From: Bacteroidota bacterium
GTDB lineage: Bacteria > Bacteroidota > Bacteroidia > Sphingobacteriales > Sphingobacteriaceae
Assembly: GCA_026224775.1 (NCBI GenBank)
Contig: JAMFRP010000011.1
Location: 1-64,000 of the forward strand
Direction of reading: 5' to 3'
DNA length: 64,000 nucleotides
Shown: positions 15,108 to 24,531 of the stretch, in pieces
Layout of the letters: each line of letters starts with the position of its first letter
Position numbering within the stretch: the stretch's first letter is position 1
The notes under the pieces: model-generated
Databases searched by the model: none
Told to the model about the DNA's origin: nothing
The model's input: only the letters and a program-made list of their open reading frames with translations
Program-made: the position numbers and the translations under genes

Positions 15108-17927
15108 ATGAAGAGAACCAAACACTTCTGTTTACATTTACCGTTGATTTTTGCAACTGTGTTATTTTCATCAGCTGCGGCAGCGCAGTCGGGAAAGGAT
15201 GCTGCGCAATCGATCATTACCAAGATTGATACTTTCAATTTAAAAATGCCGGTTGAGAAACTTTATATCCAAACAGATAAGCCCTATTACGCTGTGGGGG
15301 ACACGATCTGGTTCAAAGCCTATCTTTGTAATGCATCACTTTCTTACTCACCGCTAAGCAGCCGTTTGTATGTCGAGTTGCTAAACGACAGCGGGAAAGT
15401 TGTCCAGCGGATGGCTGCCCCGATGGCATTAGGTATATCCTGGGGTGATATAGATCTATCGTCCTTCCGTGAAGGATCATATACCCTGAGGGCATATACC
15501 AATTGGATGCGTAATTTTAATAATGATTATTTTTTTCAGAAAGCCCTTTATATCGGGGATCCTCAAAAACAAAAATGGATCGCAAGTGAGCATAACGCTT
15601 TTAGTTCGGCATCACCGAATACAATAAAATTGGAAGTCCAGCTATCCAAAATAAATAGTCAACCCGAATCAGTAAGAGAACTTAAGTTGAGCCTATTGGA
15701 TGGGAAAAGAATAATCAATACTGGATCCGCACGGACTGGTATCTCTGGCGAATTTAACACGCAATTCAACCTGTCCGATCAAAAAGTTGTAAGAAACCTC
15801 TCGCTCCAGGTCGCCGATGCAAGTGACCCCAGTCAAAAAATAAATATACCGTTGGCCATCAACCGGTTAAGTGATATTGATCTGCAATTTATGCCAGAGG
15901 GGGGATATATGGTTGCGGGCCTGCCAAGTCATATCGGTTTTAAAGCGGTCGGCGAAGATGGCCGGGGAATCGATGTCAGCGGCAAGATCATCAACCTAAA
16001 AAACAATCAGGAGGTTACCGATCTTCAATCTGTTTACAAGGGATTGGGCACGATAGACCTCGCACCTGAGACCGGCGATATTTATGTCGCTAGGTTGTCC
16101 TCCGGAGGAGTGACACGTGACATCAAATTACCCGCAATAAAAATCTCTGGCTCTACGATCAGCGTGAGCAATCTGCTAACCCGCGATACGATGAATGTCC
16201 GTGTATTTCTTTCACCCGATCAGCTACAACCCGGTAAAAATCTTTATCTGGTCGGACAAAGCAGGGGCATTATTTGTTTTGCCGTCCCCGTATCAGGAGG
16301 GAAGACTTATACCAGCTTACGTGTCCCTAAAAACAATTTCCCAACTGGCATCGCACATCTTACTTTATTAAGCCCGGATTACAAACCGCTCAACGAACGT
16401 CTGGTTTATATTGACCACAAAGACAATTTAAAGATCGATGTTAGCGGTAACAACCAAAGGTACATGCCGCATGACAGTATCCCTATTCACATTAACGTAC
16501 AAACAGTAAAAGGAGAACCTGTTGTGGGCAGTTTTTCGGTAGCCGTCACCGATGACAGCCAGGTTAAAGCAGATAGTGTTGATGAAGATAATATTTTATC
16601 CCATTTATTAATCGCTTCAGATCTCAAAGGAAATGTTGAAAGTGCCGGTCATTATTTTTTAAATGATCCGGACGATTTAAGAGATTTAGACTGCCTTTTA
16701 TTGACTCAGGGTTGGGTGGGATACGATTGGCCAGCTATCGTGCAAGGGCCTCAAAACCCTGTTTTCCCAGCCGAATATCAATATATGGTCAGCGGAAAAG
16801 TCTCCAATCTGGTTGGTAAACCGATTGCTAATGCGGATGTTTTATTGCTCGCGACGGGTAAATATAAATTTGTTAAAGATACGACGACAAATGGTGAAGG
16901 ACGTTTTACTTTTAAAAACTTTGCCTTGGTTGACAGCGTGACCTTTGTCCTGGAGGCAAGAAACGCCAAACGCAAGGTGATCAGCGCAGGTATAAACATA
17001 GATGAGAAACAAGGCCCGGTGATCAATTTACAAAATCTGCCACGGGCGATGCCATGGAATGTAAATAGCTCGGCGCAAATGTTAAATTATATTAAAACAG
17101 ATTCGAGTTACCGCACACAATTGGAATATGCACAATATGGTGTAACGGGAAGAATGTTAAATACGGTTACAATCAGGGATAAGGCGATTATTAGAGGGTC
17201 TCAAAATCTAAATGGCGCTGGTGAGTCCGATCAGACGATAGACGAAGAAGCACTGGAAAAAGCCGATAAGATGAGCCTTACTCAGCTCTTGTTGCAAAAG
17301 ATAACAGGTTTCCGTATTGGTTTTAAAGCAAAAAGTACAGAACGTAATTTCTTTTTGAAAGATAAATCTGTTCACTTTGTGATCGACGGCATCGATATTA
17401 ATCGATTTTTTGAAGTGATCGATGGTGGCCCTCCTGAGCAACTCTATAACTATGACAAACAATACCTTGACTACTTTACAGCAGAAGATATTAAAGGCAT
17501 CGAGGTATTCTATTCGATAAAATATACCAATAACTATAATAACAAGAACCTGACCACGGATGAGTTACAAGCGGAGGCCCCAACAGGCAGCGGTGGCTTA
17601 ACCACTGCTACGATTGAGATCACGACCCGGTCGGGTAACGGCCCTTTTACCGAACATGCTAATGGCATCTTTGTTTATAAACCGATGTTCGTCACGCACG
17701 CAAAAGATTTTTACCGACCGCGTTACCAGAAGGGTGAAACACCAAAGTTCGGGGATCTCCGGTCTACCATCCATTGGCAGCCGTCTGTCGTTACTGCGAA
17801 AGATGGGACAGCGAATATTTCATTTTACGCGGCTGATAAACCGACAACTTATACAATTATCATACAAGGCACCGACTTCAAGGGTGATATAGGTTATAAA
17901 ATGGTTAAGGTAACGATCTCAAAATAA
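15108..17927 (+). CDS. MG2/carboxypeptidase-regulatory/plug-domain envelope protein
   Basis: This 939-residue secreted protein has a signal peptide (1-26, SSAAAAQ). Residues about 45-140 match the macroglobulin MG2-like start typical of Bacteroidota (EKLYIQTDKPYYAVGDTIWF). A carboxypeptidase-regulatory-like beta-sandwich follows at about 559-640 (YMVSGKVSNLVGKPIANADV). Near 715-800 is a TonB-receptor plug-like segment (LTQLLLQKITGFRI, VHFVIDGIDINRF, IKGIEVFYS). There is no beta-barrel, so it is not a transporter itself. The family's function is not established; an envelope-associated helper of outer-membrane receptors is an inference. It is monocistronic, behind operator site B, and ends at a strong terminator. 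Confidence 0.75.
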   Translation: MKRTKHFCLHLPLIFATVLFSSAAAAQSGKDAAQSIITKIDTFNLKMPVEKLYIQTDKPYYAVGDTIWFKAYLCNASLSYSPLSSRLYVELLNDSGKVVQRMAAPMALGISWGDIDLSSFREGSYTLRAYTNWMRNFNNDYFFQKALYIGDPQKQKWIASEHNAFSSASPNTIKLEVQLSKINSQPESVRELKLSLLDGKRIINTGSARTGISGEFNTQFNLSDQKVVRNLSLQVADASDPSQKINIPLAINRLSDIDLQFMPEGGYMVAGLPSHIGFKAVGEDGRGIDVSGKIINLKNNQEVTDLQSVYKGLGTIDLAPETGDIYVARLSSGGVTRDIKLPAIKISGSTISVSNLLTRDTMNVRVFLSPDQLQPGKNLYLVGQSRGIICFAVPVSGGKTYTSLRVPKNNFPTGIAHLTLLSPDYKPLNERLVYIDHKDNLKIDVSGNNQRYMPHDSIPIHINVQTVKGEPVVGSFSVAVTDDSQVKADSVDEDNILSHLLIASDLKGNVESAGHYFLNDPDDLRDLDCLLLTQGWVGYDWPAIVQGPQNPVFPAEYQYMVSGKVSNLVGKPIANADVLLLATGKYKFVKDTTTNGEGRFTFKNFALVDSVTFVLEARNAKRKVISAGINIDEKQGPVINLQNLPRAMPWNVNSSAQMLNYIKTDSSYRTQLEYAQYGVTGRMLNTVTIRDKAIIRGSQNLNGAGESDQTIDEEALEKADKMSLTQLLLQKITGFRIGFKAKSTERNFFLKDKSVHFVIDGIDINRFFEVIDGGPPEQLYNYDKQYLDYFTAEDIKGIEVFYSIKYTNNYNNKNLTTDELQAEAPTGSGGLTTATIEITTRSGNGPFTEHANGIFVYKPMFVTHAKDFYRPRYQKGETPKFGDLRSTIHWQPSVVTAKDGTANISFYAADKPTTYTIIIQGTDFKGDIGYKMVKVTISK

Positions 17928-17981
17928 GATAGAGGACATTTACATAGATAGTAACAGAGTTTCAGTTAAATTTTAGGACAT

Positions 17982-18023
17982 TAAAAGAAAGAGACGATAC
18001 CAGCGGATCGTCTCTTTCTTTTA
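17982..18023. terminator. Bidirectional terminator, 17-bp perfect stem
   Basis: Arms 17982-17998 and 18007-18023 pair perfectly over 17 bases around an 8-nt loop. The stem ends are A-rich and T-rich on both strands, as expected for a terminator shared by convergent genes (17927 plus, 18060 minus). Confidence 0.85.
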
Positions 18024-18059
18024 TATAAAAATGCTGCCACAGTCTTAAAGTAAGAGATG

Positions 18060-20657
18060 TCAGACGCTTACGATCGCATGGAAATCCGATTTAAATTGTT
18101 CACCATAAAGATCTTTGAATTCTTTACTAAAATTTTCATAGGTGGATTTGGCCAGTGAATGTTTACCAAGAATGAAAAGAGCCCGGCATTTAATCATCAT
18201 TGCCTCTTCATTAACAGGATCAAAAACAAATATGGCATCAGCAATTTCGATGGCAAAATCAGGCTCATGTTCCACCTTGATGTGCTCGAGATAGTTTAAA
18301 TAGATATCGATCGCATCATTTGCAATATTTGCTTTTATTTGATCTAGCCACGGATAATCAACCCCATAGAGAAAGCTTCCCCTGGTAGTAATAGAGCAAA
18401 GTTCAGCGATTTGGTCTTTGGTAATACGCTTTTTATGTTCGAGAATCGCAAGAAACTCATGGAGATCGACATGCACCTTTTGAAAATCAATCTCCGTACG
18501 CCAATTGCCGGTGTCCTTTGACAGATGAATATGATCGAGGAAGTTCAACAGTGTTTTTAATTTCGAAAGGTTGGCGGAACGGTTATTACGTGCACTTTCG
18601 TCGGTTTTGTCAGCCCATAACAGTTCGATCAACTTATCCGGGCTGATGCCACTTTTTGATCGCAAGCTATAGATTATGATCACCAGAAAAAGCTCTTTAA
18701 CCAGCGCGGTAAAATTTCCAGTTATGTCTTTACCATTTTTATCCGTGATCTTTAGGTTACCAAAAAGATAGATCGCTGACCCACAAACCGCTGATAACCC
18801 ATTCTCTTCATCCTCACCTGTTAAAACTGGTTGCAGCATAGGAGGTACGTGTGCAACAGAGGAAGTTTTTTCGGTTTCCTTCCCGTGTGGTATAGACATC
18901 CTCTTTCTAAAACGCCAGAGGTATCCGGCAAGTGTGAAACAAATCAAACCAATAAGTACATAAATAATTGTCGCTAGATAATTAGTTTGAGTTGCTGAAA
19001 CAGTACGGTTTTCCGCAGGCCCCGATAAACTGTAAACCTGTATAAAGGAATCGTGATCATGCTCAGGTGCGCGATACATTGATACAGCGATGTATTGTTT
19101 GTCTTTTGTATTATAAAAAAGCTTTAAGAACGAGTGAGTATCATAAAAATCGAATGGTACCGGGTCGCCAAGCAGCTGATAATTGGGGTTGGTCAATGAA
19201 CCTGTTAGTAAGCGGAAGTTCGTGTTAAATTTTTGGTTTGAGTACACTAATACTGCATAAGTTTTGCTCCGCTCATCGATCAACATATTATTGCTGCAAA
19301 CAAAGCCATTTATTGGAACTTTTAAATCAAAGATTTTTTTAAAAGTCCTATTTTTAACATCAAAACGGATTAGGTCGTACATATTTCGCGCGTTCAGCAT
19401 CTGTTCCCCGGTAGTGCTGCCATAGCCACCCAGAAAATAAGCTATGTCGCCATGATTGGTTGTCCCGCAAGCAGATAGGTAACGCGGACAAAATTTATCT
19501 CCTTTCGTTATTATTTTTTCCCACTTGCTATTGCTCAAAGAACAACGAAACACCTCGTTTTTATAAGTCATCCGGCCGTATCCGCCGACTACATATATAG
19601 AAGTATCGCGTTCACAGGAAAAACTATTGGTTTGCCAATAATCGATCAAAGGCATTAACGAGGAGCTGACTGACCATTGATTAGTAAGCGTGTCATAATG
19701 CTCAAGTTGCTGATGCTCGTTATCAATATAATAATTATACAGCTTGTGTTTAAAAGGTACAAATATGCTTTCATTACTTGGTAACAAGTTAAATGACGTT
19801 TTATAAGTGATAACCTTGTCCGAATAATCAACAACAGATATCTGGTGCAGAGTATTTGTACCAATAAGATAAAGCCTATTGTTTACCTGATCAAAGGCTG
19901 CAGAAGTAATCCCGTCAAGATGAATGTTGTTTTCCAACAGCCAGTGCTGATGATCCTCTTTCATCCAATGTGGGTTATTGACCACCGCAGATTGGCCGGA
20001 CAGCGCTTCATGTGCAACATCTCCTGATTCTTCATCTAACGGCCATGAAAAATGTTTGGTGTTATCTTCAAAAATTGACACATTACGCAGCCTGAATGCC
20101 GAACAATCGCTAGTTTTGAAATCCGGATTATCACAAATTCCAAAAAACATTTTATAATGTCCTGTATGTACAAAATTAATATATTGTTGTCCTACATCTC
20201 GACCATTTACGATGACTATAACGGTATGATTGATGCAGTCAAACTTTAAAGAAACTTTATTCCAGCTATTATATAATTGTTGGGGCGGGATGACAAAATC
20301 AATGTTTGCATAACTTTCCCCAGCTACCAATCGGAAACGGTTATGAATTGAAGCCCCTTTAAGGATGAGCCGGTTATTATATACCAGGTCGATATTATGA
20401 CTTCCGGTTATTATCCGGCATATATAGCCAAAATAATCTGCCTTATTAGGAAGGAATGACATTTCAAAATTCAGATCAAATGTTTGCCTTCCCTGGAAAT
20501 CATCTCCTGGAAATAAATTCAAAGACGTTCGTTTGTCTGCGATGACTTCGTGACTCGCAAAACCCAATCCATAGTTTTGCGCAAAGCCTGGGGATATAAA
20601 AAGACAAACCAATCCCAATGTGATTAGCCATTTACAATAGTAGGATTGCGCTTTCAT
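18060..20657 (-). CDS. Membrane-anchored SARP-type regulator with LamG and kelch-like sensor (paralogue 2)
   Basis: This 865-residue paralogue of the protein at 7709 has the same domain order: signal peptide (1-26, SPGFAQ), LamG-like domain (FGLGFA-type start NYGLGFASHE), and kelch-like repeats (IYVVGGYGRMTY, YFLGGYGSTTG). One transmembrane helix lies near 561-582 (IIYVLIGLICFTLAGYLWRF), followed by a cytoplasmic winged helix from about 627 (IYLFGNLKITDKNG, DKLIELLWADK, NLSKLKTLL). The C-terminus is a BTAD/TPR domain with the identical DPVNEEAMMIKC segment. It is divergent from susC, the usual place for a polysaccharide-locus regulator. The susC promoter carries the triple-repeat operator. 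I infer that it activates susC and probably the other sites. No triple repeat is seen in front of its own start. Confidence 0.83.
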   Translation of the reverse strand: MKAQSYYCKWLITLGLVCLFISPGFAQNYGLGFASHEVIADKRTSLNLFPGDDFQGRQTFDLNFEMSFLPNKADYFGYICRIITGSHNIDLVYNNRLILKGASIHNRFRLVAGESYANIDFVIPPQQLYNSWNKVSLKFDCINHTVIVIVNGRDVGQQYINFVHTGHYKMFFGICDNPDFKTSDCSAFRLRNVSIFEDNTKHFSWPLDEESGDVAHEALSGQSAVVNNPHWMKEDHQHWLLENNIHLDGITSAAFDQVNNRLYLIGTNTLHQISVVDYSDKVITYKTSFNLLPSNESIFVPFKHKLYNYYIDNEHQQLEHYDTLTNQWSVSSSLMPLIDYWQTNSFSCERDTSIYVVGGYGRMTYKNEVFRCSLSNSKWEKIITKGDKFCPRYLSACGTTNHGDIAYFLGGYGSTTGEQMLNARNMYDLIRFDVKNRTFKKIFDLKVPINGFVCSNNMLIDERSKTYAVLVYSNQKFNTNFRLLTGSLTNPNYQLLGDPVPFDFYDTHSFLKLFYNTKDKQYIAVSMYRAPEHDHDSFIQVYSLSGPAENRTVSATQTNYLATIIYVLIGLICFTLAGYLWRFRKRMSIPHGKETEKTSSVAHVPPMLQPVLTGEDEENGLSAVCGSAIYLFGNLKITDKNGKDITGNFTALVKELFLVIIIYSLRSKSGISPDKLIELLWADKTDESARNNRSANLSKLKTLLNFLDHIHLSKDTGNWRTEIDFQKVHVDLHEFLAILEHKKRITKDQIAELCSITTRGSFLYGVDYPWLDQIKANIANDAIDIYLNYLEHIKVEHEPDFAIEIADAIFVFDPVNEEAMMIKCRALFILGKHSLAKSTYENFSKEFKDLYGEQFKSDFHAIVSV

Positions 20658-21135
20658 TAATAAGAAATATTTAGGCCTAAGCTTTGAAGGAAAGTCTAAT
20701 AAACTTGCTAACAGCTTTCGGAGAATTGGTTAATCAAATCAAAAATAATCATTTGATACGCATATTTCAATAACAAATAAATTTTACTGAGATAAATCAA
20801 AGCAATGAGGAAGCGTCAGCTATAACTTCCGTAGTAAATCGATCTTTACAACCTGTTGCTATAGTAAATAGCTTTCGTTTTGCTAATCGCAAAAAAAGAT
20901 AGTAATGTAAGTTTTTTGACCACAATAGCTTTAGTTAAGAAAAATAGCAAAAAGGCCATTTATCAAAATATACGCATATACTTGCCCGTAGACAATACGA
21001 TACACCAATACCAATCAATGTCAGAACCAGTCGCATAAACGATTATGCCGCAGAACATTCAATTTCTTCCGGATCAGAAATCAAAAACAGTTAAAACGGA
21101 TAAATTATTAAAAAATTATGTCACTTTTTATTGCC
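20658..21135. other. Intergenic region between divergent regulator and susC
   Basis: This stretch of about 480 bp is AT-rich and holds no open frame with recognisable homology. A single GGTTAAT heptamer (20728-20734) is present without 11-bp partners. The functional promoter elements I can see lie further right, at 21136-21181. Confidence 0.5.
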
Positions 21136-21181
21136 TGTTAAGATTTGCTTAAGGTTCTGTTAAGATTCAACGCTTATTTCG
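21136..21181 (+). promoter_or_regulatory. Triple 11-bp direct repeat plus -7 box (SARP-type operator, site C, susC promoter)
   Basis: TGTTAAG (21136-21142), GCTTAAG (21147-21153) and TGTTAAG (21158-21164) are spaced exactly 11 bp, followed after 9 nt by TTATTTCG (21174-21181). The two outer heptamers are identical. The predicted start is near 21188, about 40 nt upstream of the susC ATG. Confidence 0.75.
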
Positions 21182-21227
21182 AAGCCTGTTTAGATAACAA
21201 ACCAATTATAATTTAAACCAATTCAGC

Positions 21228-24200
21228 ATGAGAAAACTTTTATTATTCTTTTTGCTTTTATGGTCCTCGCTGGCCGTTAAAGCGCAAAACCACGTCGTCA
21301 AAGGTCAAGTTGTCGATGAACGCGGAGACCCTTTACCCGGCGCGACTGTTTCCGTAAAGGGTGCCGATCTTCACTCCGCTACCAGTATAGATGGTAAATT
21401 TTCCATCAATGTTCCGCCGCAGTCAAGTAACATTCTAGTCTTTACGTCTATCGGCTACGAACCATACGAAGCTGACGTGAAAGCAGTATTAGGCCCTGTA
21501 AATGTTAAAATGAAAACCAAAGCCAAAGAAATGGACGAGGTCGTTGTGGCGTTAAATCTGACACAGAAAAAAAGATCACTTGGTTTTGACCAGGTAGATG
21601 TCAATGTCAACCAAATGACGGAGGCAAGAGCAGCCAATATCACCGACCTTTTAGATGGCAAGGTTCCGGGCATGCAGTTGACAACCAGTGGTTACGCTAC
21701 AGGCTCAACACGCGTCACGCTCCGGGGTACTGCCTCTATCACCGGCGATAATCAACCGCTATGGGTGGTCGATGGTGTTCCGATCTATAACAACGATGGC
21801 CAAACGACCAACGGCAACACCAACACCGGTGCCGTGGATTATGGAAATGGCGCGTCGGCTTTAAACCCGGATGATATCCAGAGTATTGAAGTTTTAACAG
21901 GCCCGAATGCTGCTGCGTTATACGGTTCTGCGGCAGCAAACGGTGCGATCCTGGTCACTACCAAAAGAGGAAAAGCAGGGTCTGGTGTCGGCGTTAGCAT
22001 CAATGAAAATTACATGGCGTCCCGCGTTCTTCAATTCCCTGATTTTCAAAATATTTATGGAGAAGGGGGCAATAGTCAAAGTTCTGGTACAAGAAATCAG
22101 GCAGGTGTGCTTGAAGAAGGAACGGCCGGCGGTTCAAGCTATGGTGGCCCATTGCTTGGCCAGCCTATAATTGGTATAAACGGCCTGCCAACCACCTATA
22201 GTCCAAATCCGGATAACGTAAGCAGCCTGTACAAAACAGCGTATGCATTAACCCAGAATTTTGCAATATCAAACGCGACATCTACGCCGGGTTTGAACGG
22301 GCAACCCAACCTGAACACATCAATGCGAATCTCTTTTACCCGTGTTGATGCAAATGATGTGATTGATAAACAGGATTTACAAACAAAAAATAACCTTTCA
22401 TTTAATGTATCGAAAGATTTCACTAATTTTCTAACGATCGATACGCGCATGCAATACCTGCAGCAAACGGTACAAAATCGTCCGCAACGGAACGAAGACC
22501 CAAACAACATCCTAAACGTATATAATCATCTTCCGCGTGATGAATCCATCGCTTCTATGCAACCTTATATGGATGTAACGGGCAACGAGCTATCCAATGG
22601 TTCAACAGGCTTGGATAATCCGTATTGGATCATCAATGAAAATTATAATAAAGACATTACTAATACGATCATTGGTGGTATTGGGGCTACAGCAAAGCTT
22701 TTGCCGGGGTTAAGTTTCCGTGGACAAGTTTCTGCCAACTTAATATGGGGTAGCCGGGATTACTTCCTTCAAAAAGGTGCCGTAAACGCCCAAGGTAAGT
22801 TGGGCTATTTCAGTGAGTTCAGCCAAAATAATCAAAACTGGCAGACAGATGGTTTGTTTATATATAACAAACAATTCAACAAATTTAGTCTGAACGCCAA
22901 TCTGGGCACAAGCGTCCGAAAGTTGGATAATTATAACCAAACATCTACCATTACGTCTTTACTTGCCCATAGTGTAATGAGCCTGGCGAACAATGCTAGT
23001 GTTCCGCAAGCCGTTGAGGCATATGGTAATTCTCAAATCAACTCTGTTTATGGTACACTTACAGCTGGTTATAAAGATTATTTATTTCTTGAACTGACAG
23101 GGCGGAACGACTGGACGTCGACGTTGTCACAGGCCAACAATTCATACTTTTACCCGTCAGCAAGCGCCAGCTTTATATTTACCGACGTCCTGAAGATTCC
23201 TGATAATATTTTGAGTTTTGGTAAACTACGCGCATCAATTGCGGAGGTAGGTAACAGTACATCACCCTATAATCTGATCAATGAATTTAATTATGTAAAT
23301 TCGTTTAACGGCCAACCGTTGGTGACTTTTGATAACACGCTTAAGACTCCGAGCTTGAAACCAGAGCAAACGGTTTCAATCGAACTGGGGACCGAACTGC
23401 GATTTTTCAAGGATAGGCTGTCTTTAGACGCTTCCGTATATCAAAAGAATACAACAAATCAAATTATTTCGGGAGCCATTTCAAATGCCAGTTATTTTAG
23501 CTCAAAAATCATCAATGCGGGAAGTGTGTCTAACAAAGGGATTGATCTTGCGCTAAGCGGCACCCCAATCCAAACCACAAACTTCAGTTGGGGCGTCAAT
23601 GTGAATTTCGGTATGAACCGGAATAGGGTTAATTCACTTATCCCCGGTTTGACAACTTTCAACATTGGCAGCGCCTTGCTAACAAATGTTAATGCTGAGG
23701 TTGGTCAGCCGATTGGTGTTTTACGAGCTGAAGACTGGCTGAAAGATGCACAGGGTAACGTGATTATCAACCCGACAAATGGTTTGCCTTATAGCGGAAG
23801 TACGCCGGGTACCGTTGACGGGAAAGCACAGACAATCATCGGGAACTATCAACCAAAGTCATTGGAGTCGTTTGGATCAACATTTACCTATAAACAATTT
23901 GACTTTAATTTCCTGTTAAACGCCCGTATGGGTGGCCAGATATTTTCGGCAACACAATACCGTGCGGATGTTGCTGGTGTGACACAGCAAACACTTCCGG
24001 GGCGTGATGCCTACGAACAATCGGCAATCGTTTACGGTGAAGCCGGGCTTCCGGTTACCAACGGCATTACAACCGTATACGGTTTACCTTATCCGGATGC
24101 CGGGCGCGCTAAAGGACCGATATTTCAGGGGTACTACCCGGAAACAGACAAAAATGGAAATATCGTTTATGATAAAAATGGTTTGCCGATCGCCGATAAA

Positions 24201-24527
24201 TCAAAACCAAATACTTATTACCTTAATTCCAATGTTTACTTTGTGCGATTTAATCATATCAGCAGCTTGTTGACATTTGACGATTCGTTTATCAAATTAT
24301 CCCAGGTGATCATTGGTTATAACCTGCCAAAGCGTTATCTGAGTCATACTGTCTTTAAATCAGCAAGATTCTCGCTTGTTGGACGCGACTTGTGGACAAT
24401 ATTACAGCATACTCCACGTGGCATAGATCCCGAATCAGCCTATTCGTCCGGTAATGCGCAAGGTCTTGAAGAGGGTGGTGCGTTACCTTATTGCAGCTAC
24501 GGCGTTGACATAAAATTATCATTATAA
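21228..24527 (+). CDS. SusC/RagA-family TonB-dependent outer-membrane receptor
   Basis: This 1099-residue protein has a signal peptide (1-20, AVKAQ) and a carboxypeptidase-regulatory-like domain at about 22-100 (VKGQVVDERGDPLPGATVSVKG). The plug domain lies at about 115-240 (ITDLLDGKVPGMQL, RGTASITGDNQPLWVVDGVPI, IEVLTGPNAAALYGS). A long C-terminal beta-barrel ends in the typical KLSL. SusC proteins import oligosaccharides across the outer membrane with energy from TonB and form a lidded pair with SusD. It is the first gene of the operon running to about 38.9 kb, and the susD gene starts 4 bp after its stop. Confidence 0.97.
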   Translation: MRKLLLFFLLLWSSLAVKAQNHVVKGQVVDERGDPLPGATVSVKGADLHSATSIDGKFSINVPPQSSNILVFTSIGYEPYEADVKAVLGPVNVKMKTKAKEMDEVVVALNLTQKKRSLGFDQVDVNVNQMTEARAANITDLLDGKVPGMQLTTSGYATGSTRVTLRGTASITGDNQPLWVVDGVPIYNNDGQTTNGNTNTGAVDYGNGASALNPDDIQSIEVLTGPNAAALYGSAAANGAILVTTKRGKAGSGVGVSINENYMASRVLQFPDFQNIYGEGGNSQSSGTRNQAGVLEEGTAGGSSYGGPLLGQPIIGINGLPTTYSPNPDNVSSLYKTAYALTQNFAISNATSTPGLNGQPNLNTSMRISFTRVDANDVIDKQDLQTKNNLSFNVSKDFTNFLTIDTRMQYLQQTVQNRPQRNEDPNNILNVYNHLPRDESIASMQPYMDVTGNELSNGSTGLDNPYWIINENYNKDITNTIIGGIGATAKLLPGLSFRGQVSANLIWGSRDYFLQKGAVNAQGKLGYFSEFSQNNQNWQTDGLFIYNKQFNKFSLNANLGTSVRKLDNYNQTSTITSLLAHSVMSLANNASVPQAVEAYGNSQINSVYGTLTAGYKDYLFLELTGRNDWTSTLSQANNSYFYPSASASFIFTDVLKIPDNILSFGKLRASIAEVGNSTSPYNLINEFNYVNSFNGQPLVTFDNTLKTPSLKPEQTVSIELGTELRFFKDRLSLDASVYQKNTTNQIISGAISNASYFSSKIINAGSVSNKGIDLALSGTPIQTTNFSWGVNVNFGMNRNRVNSLIPGLTTFNIGSALLTNVNAEVGQPIGVLRAEDWLKDAQGNVIINPTNGLPYSGSTPGTVDGKAQTIIGNYQPKSLESFGSTFTYKQFDFNFLLNARMGGQIFSATQYRADVAGVTQQTLPGRDAYEQSAIVYGEAGLPVTNGITTVYGLPYPDAGRAKGPIFQGYYPETDKNGNIVYDKNGLPIADKSKPNTYYLNSNVYFVRFNHISSLLTFDDSFIKLSQVIIGYNLPKRYLSHTVFKSARFSLVGRDLWTILQHTPRGIDPESAYSSGNAQGLEEGGALPYCSYGVDIKLSL

Positions 24528-24531
24528 CGAC

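Noticed and set aside
20728-20734. GGTTAAT heptamer in the regulator-susC intergenic region
   Set aside because: It has no partner 11 bp away on either side, so it does not form the operator pattern.
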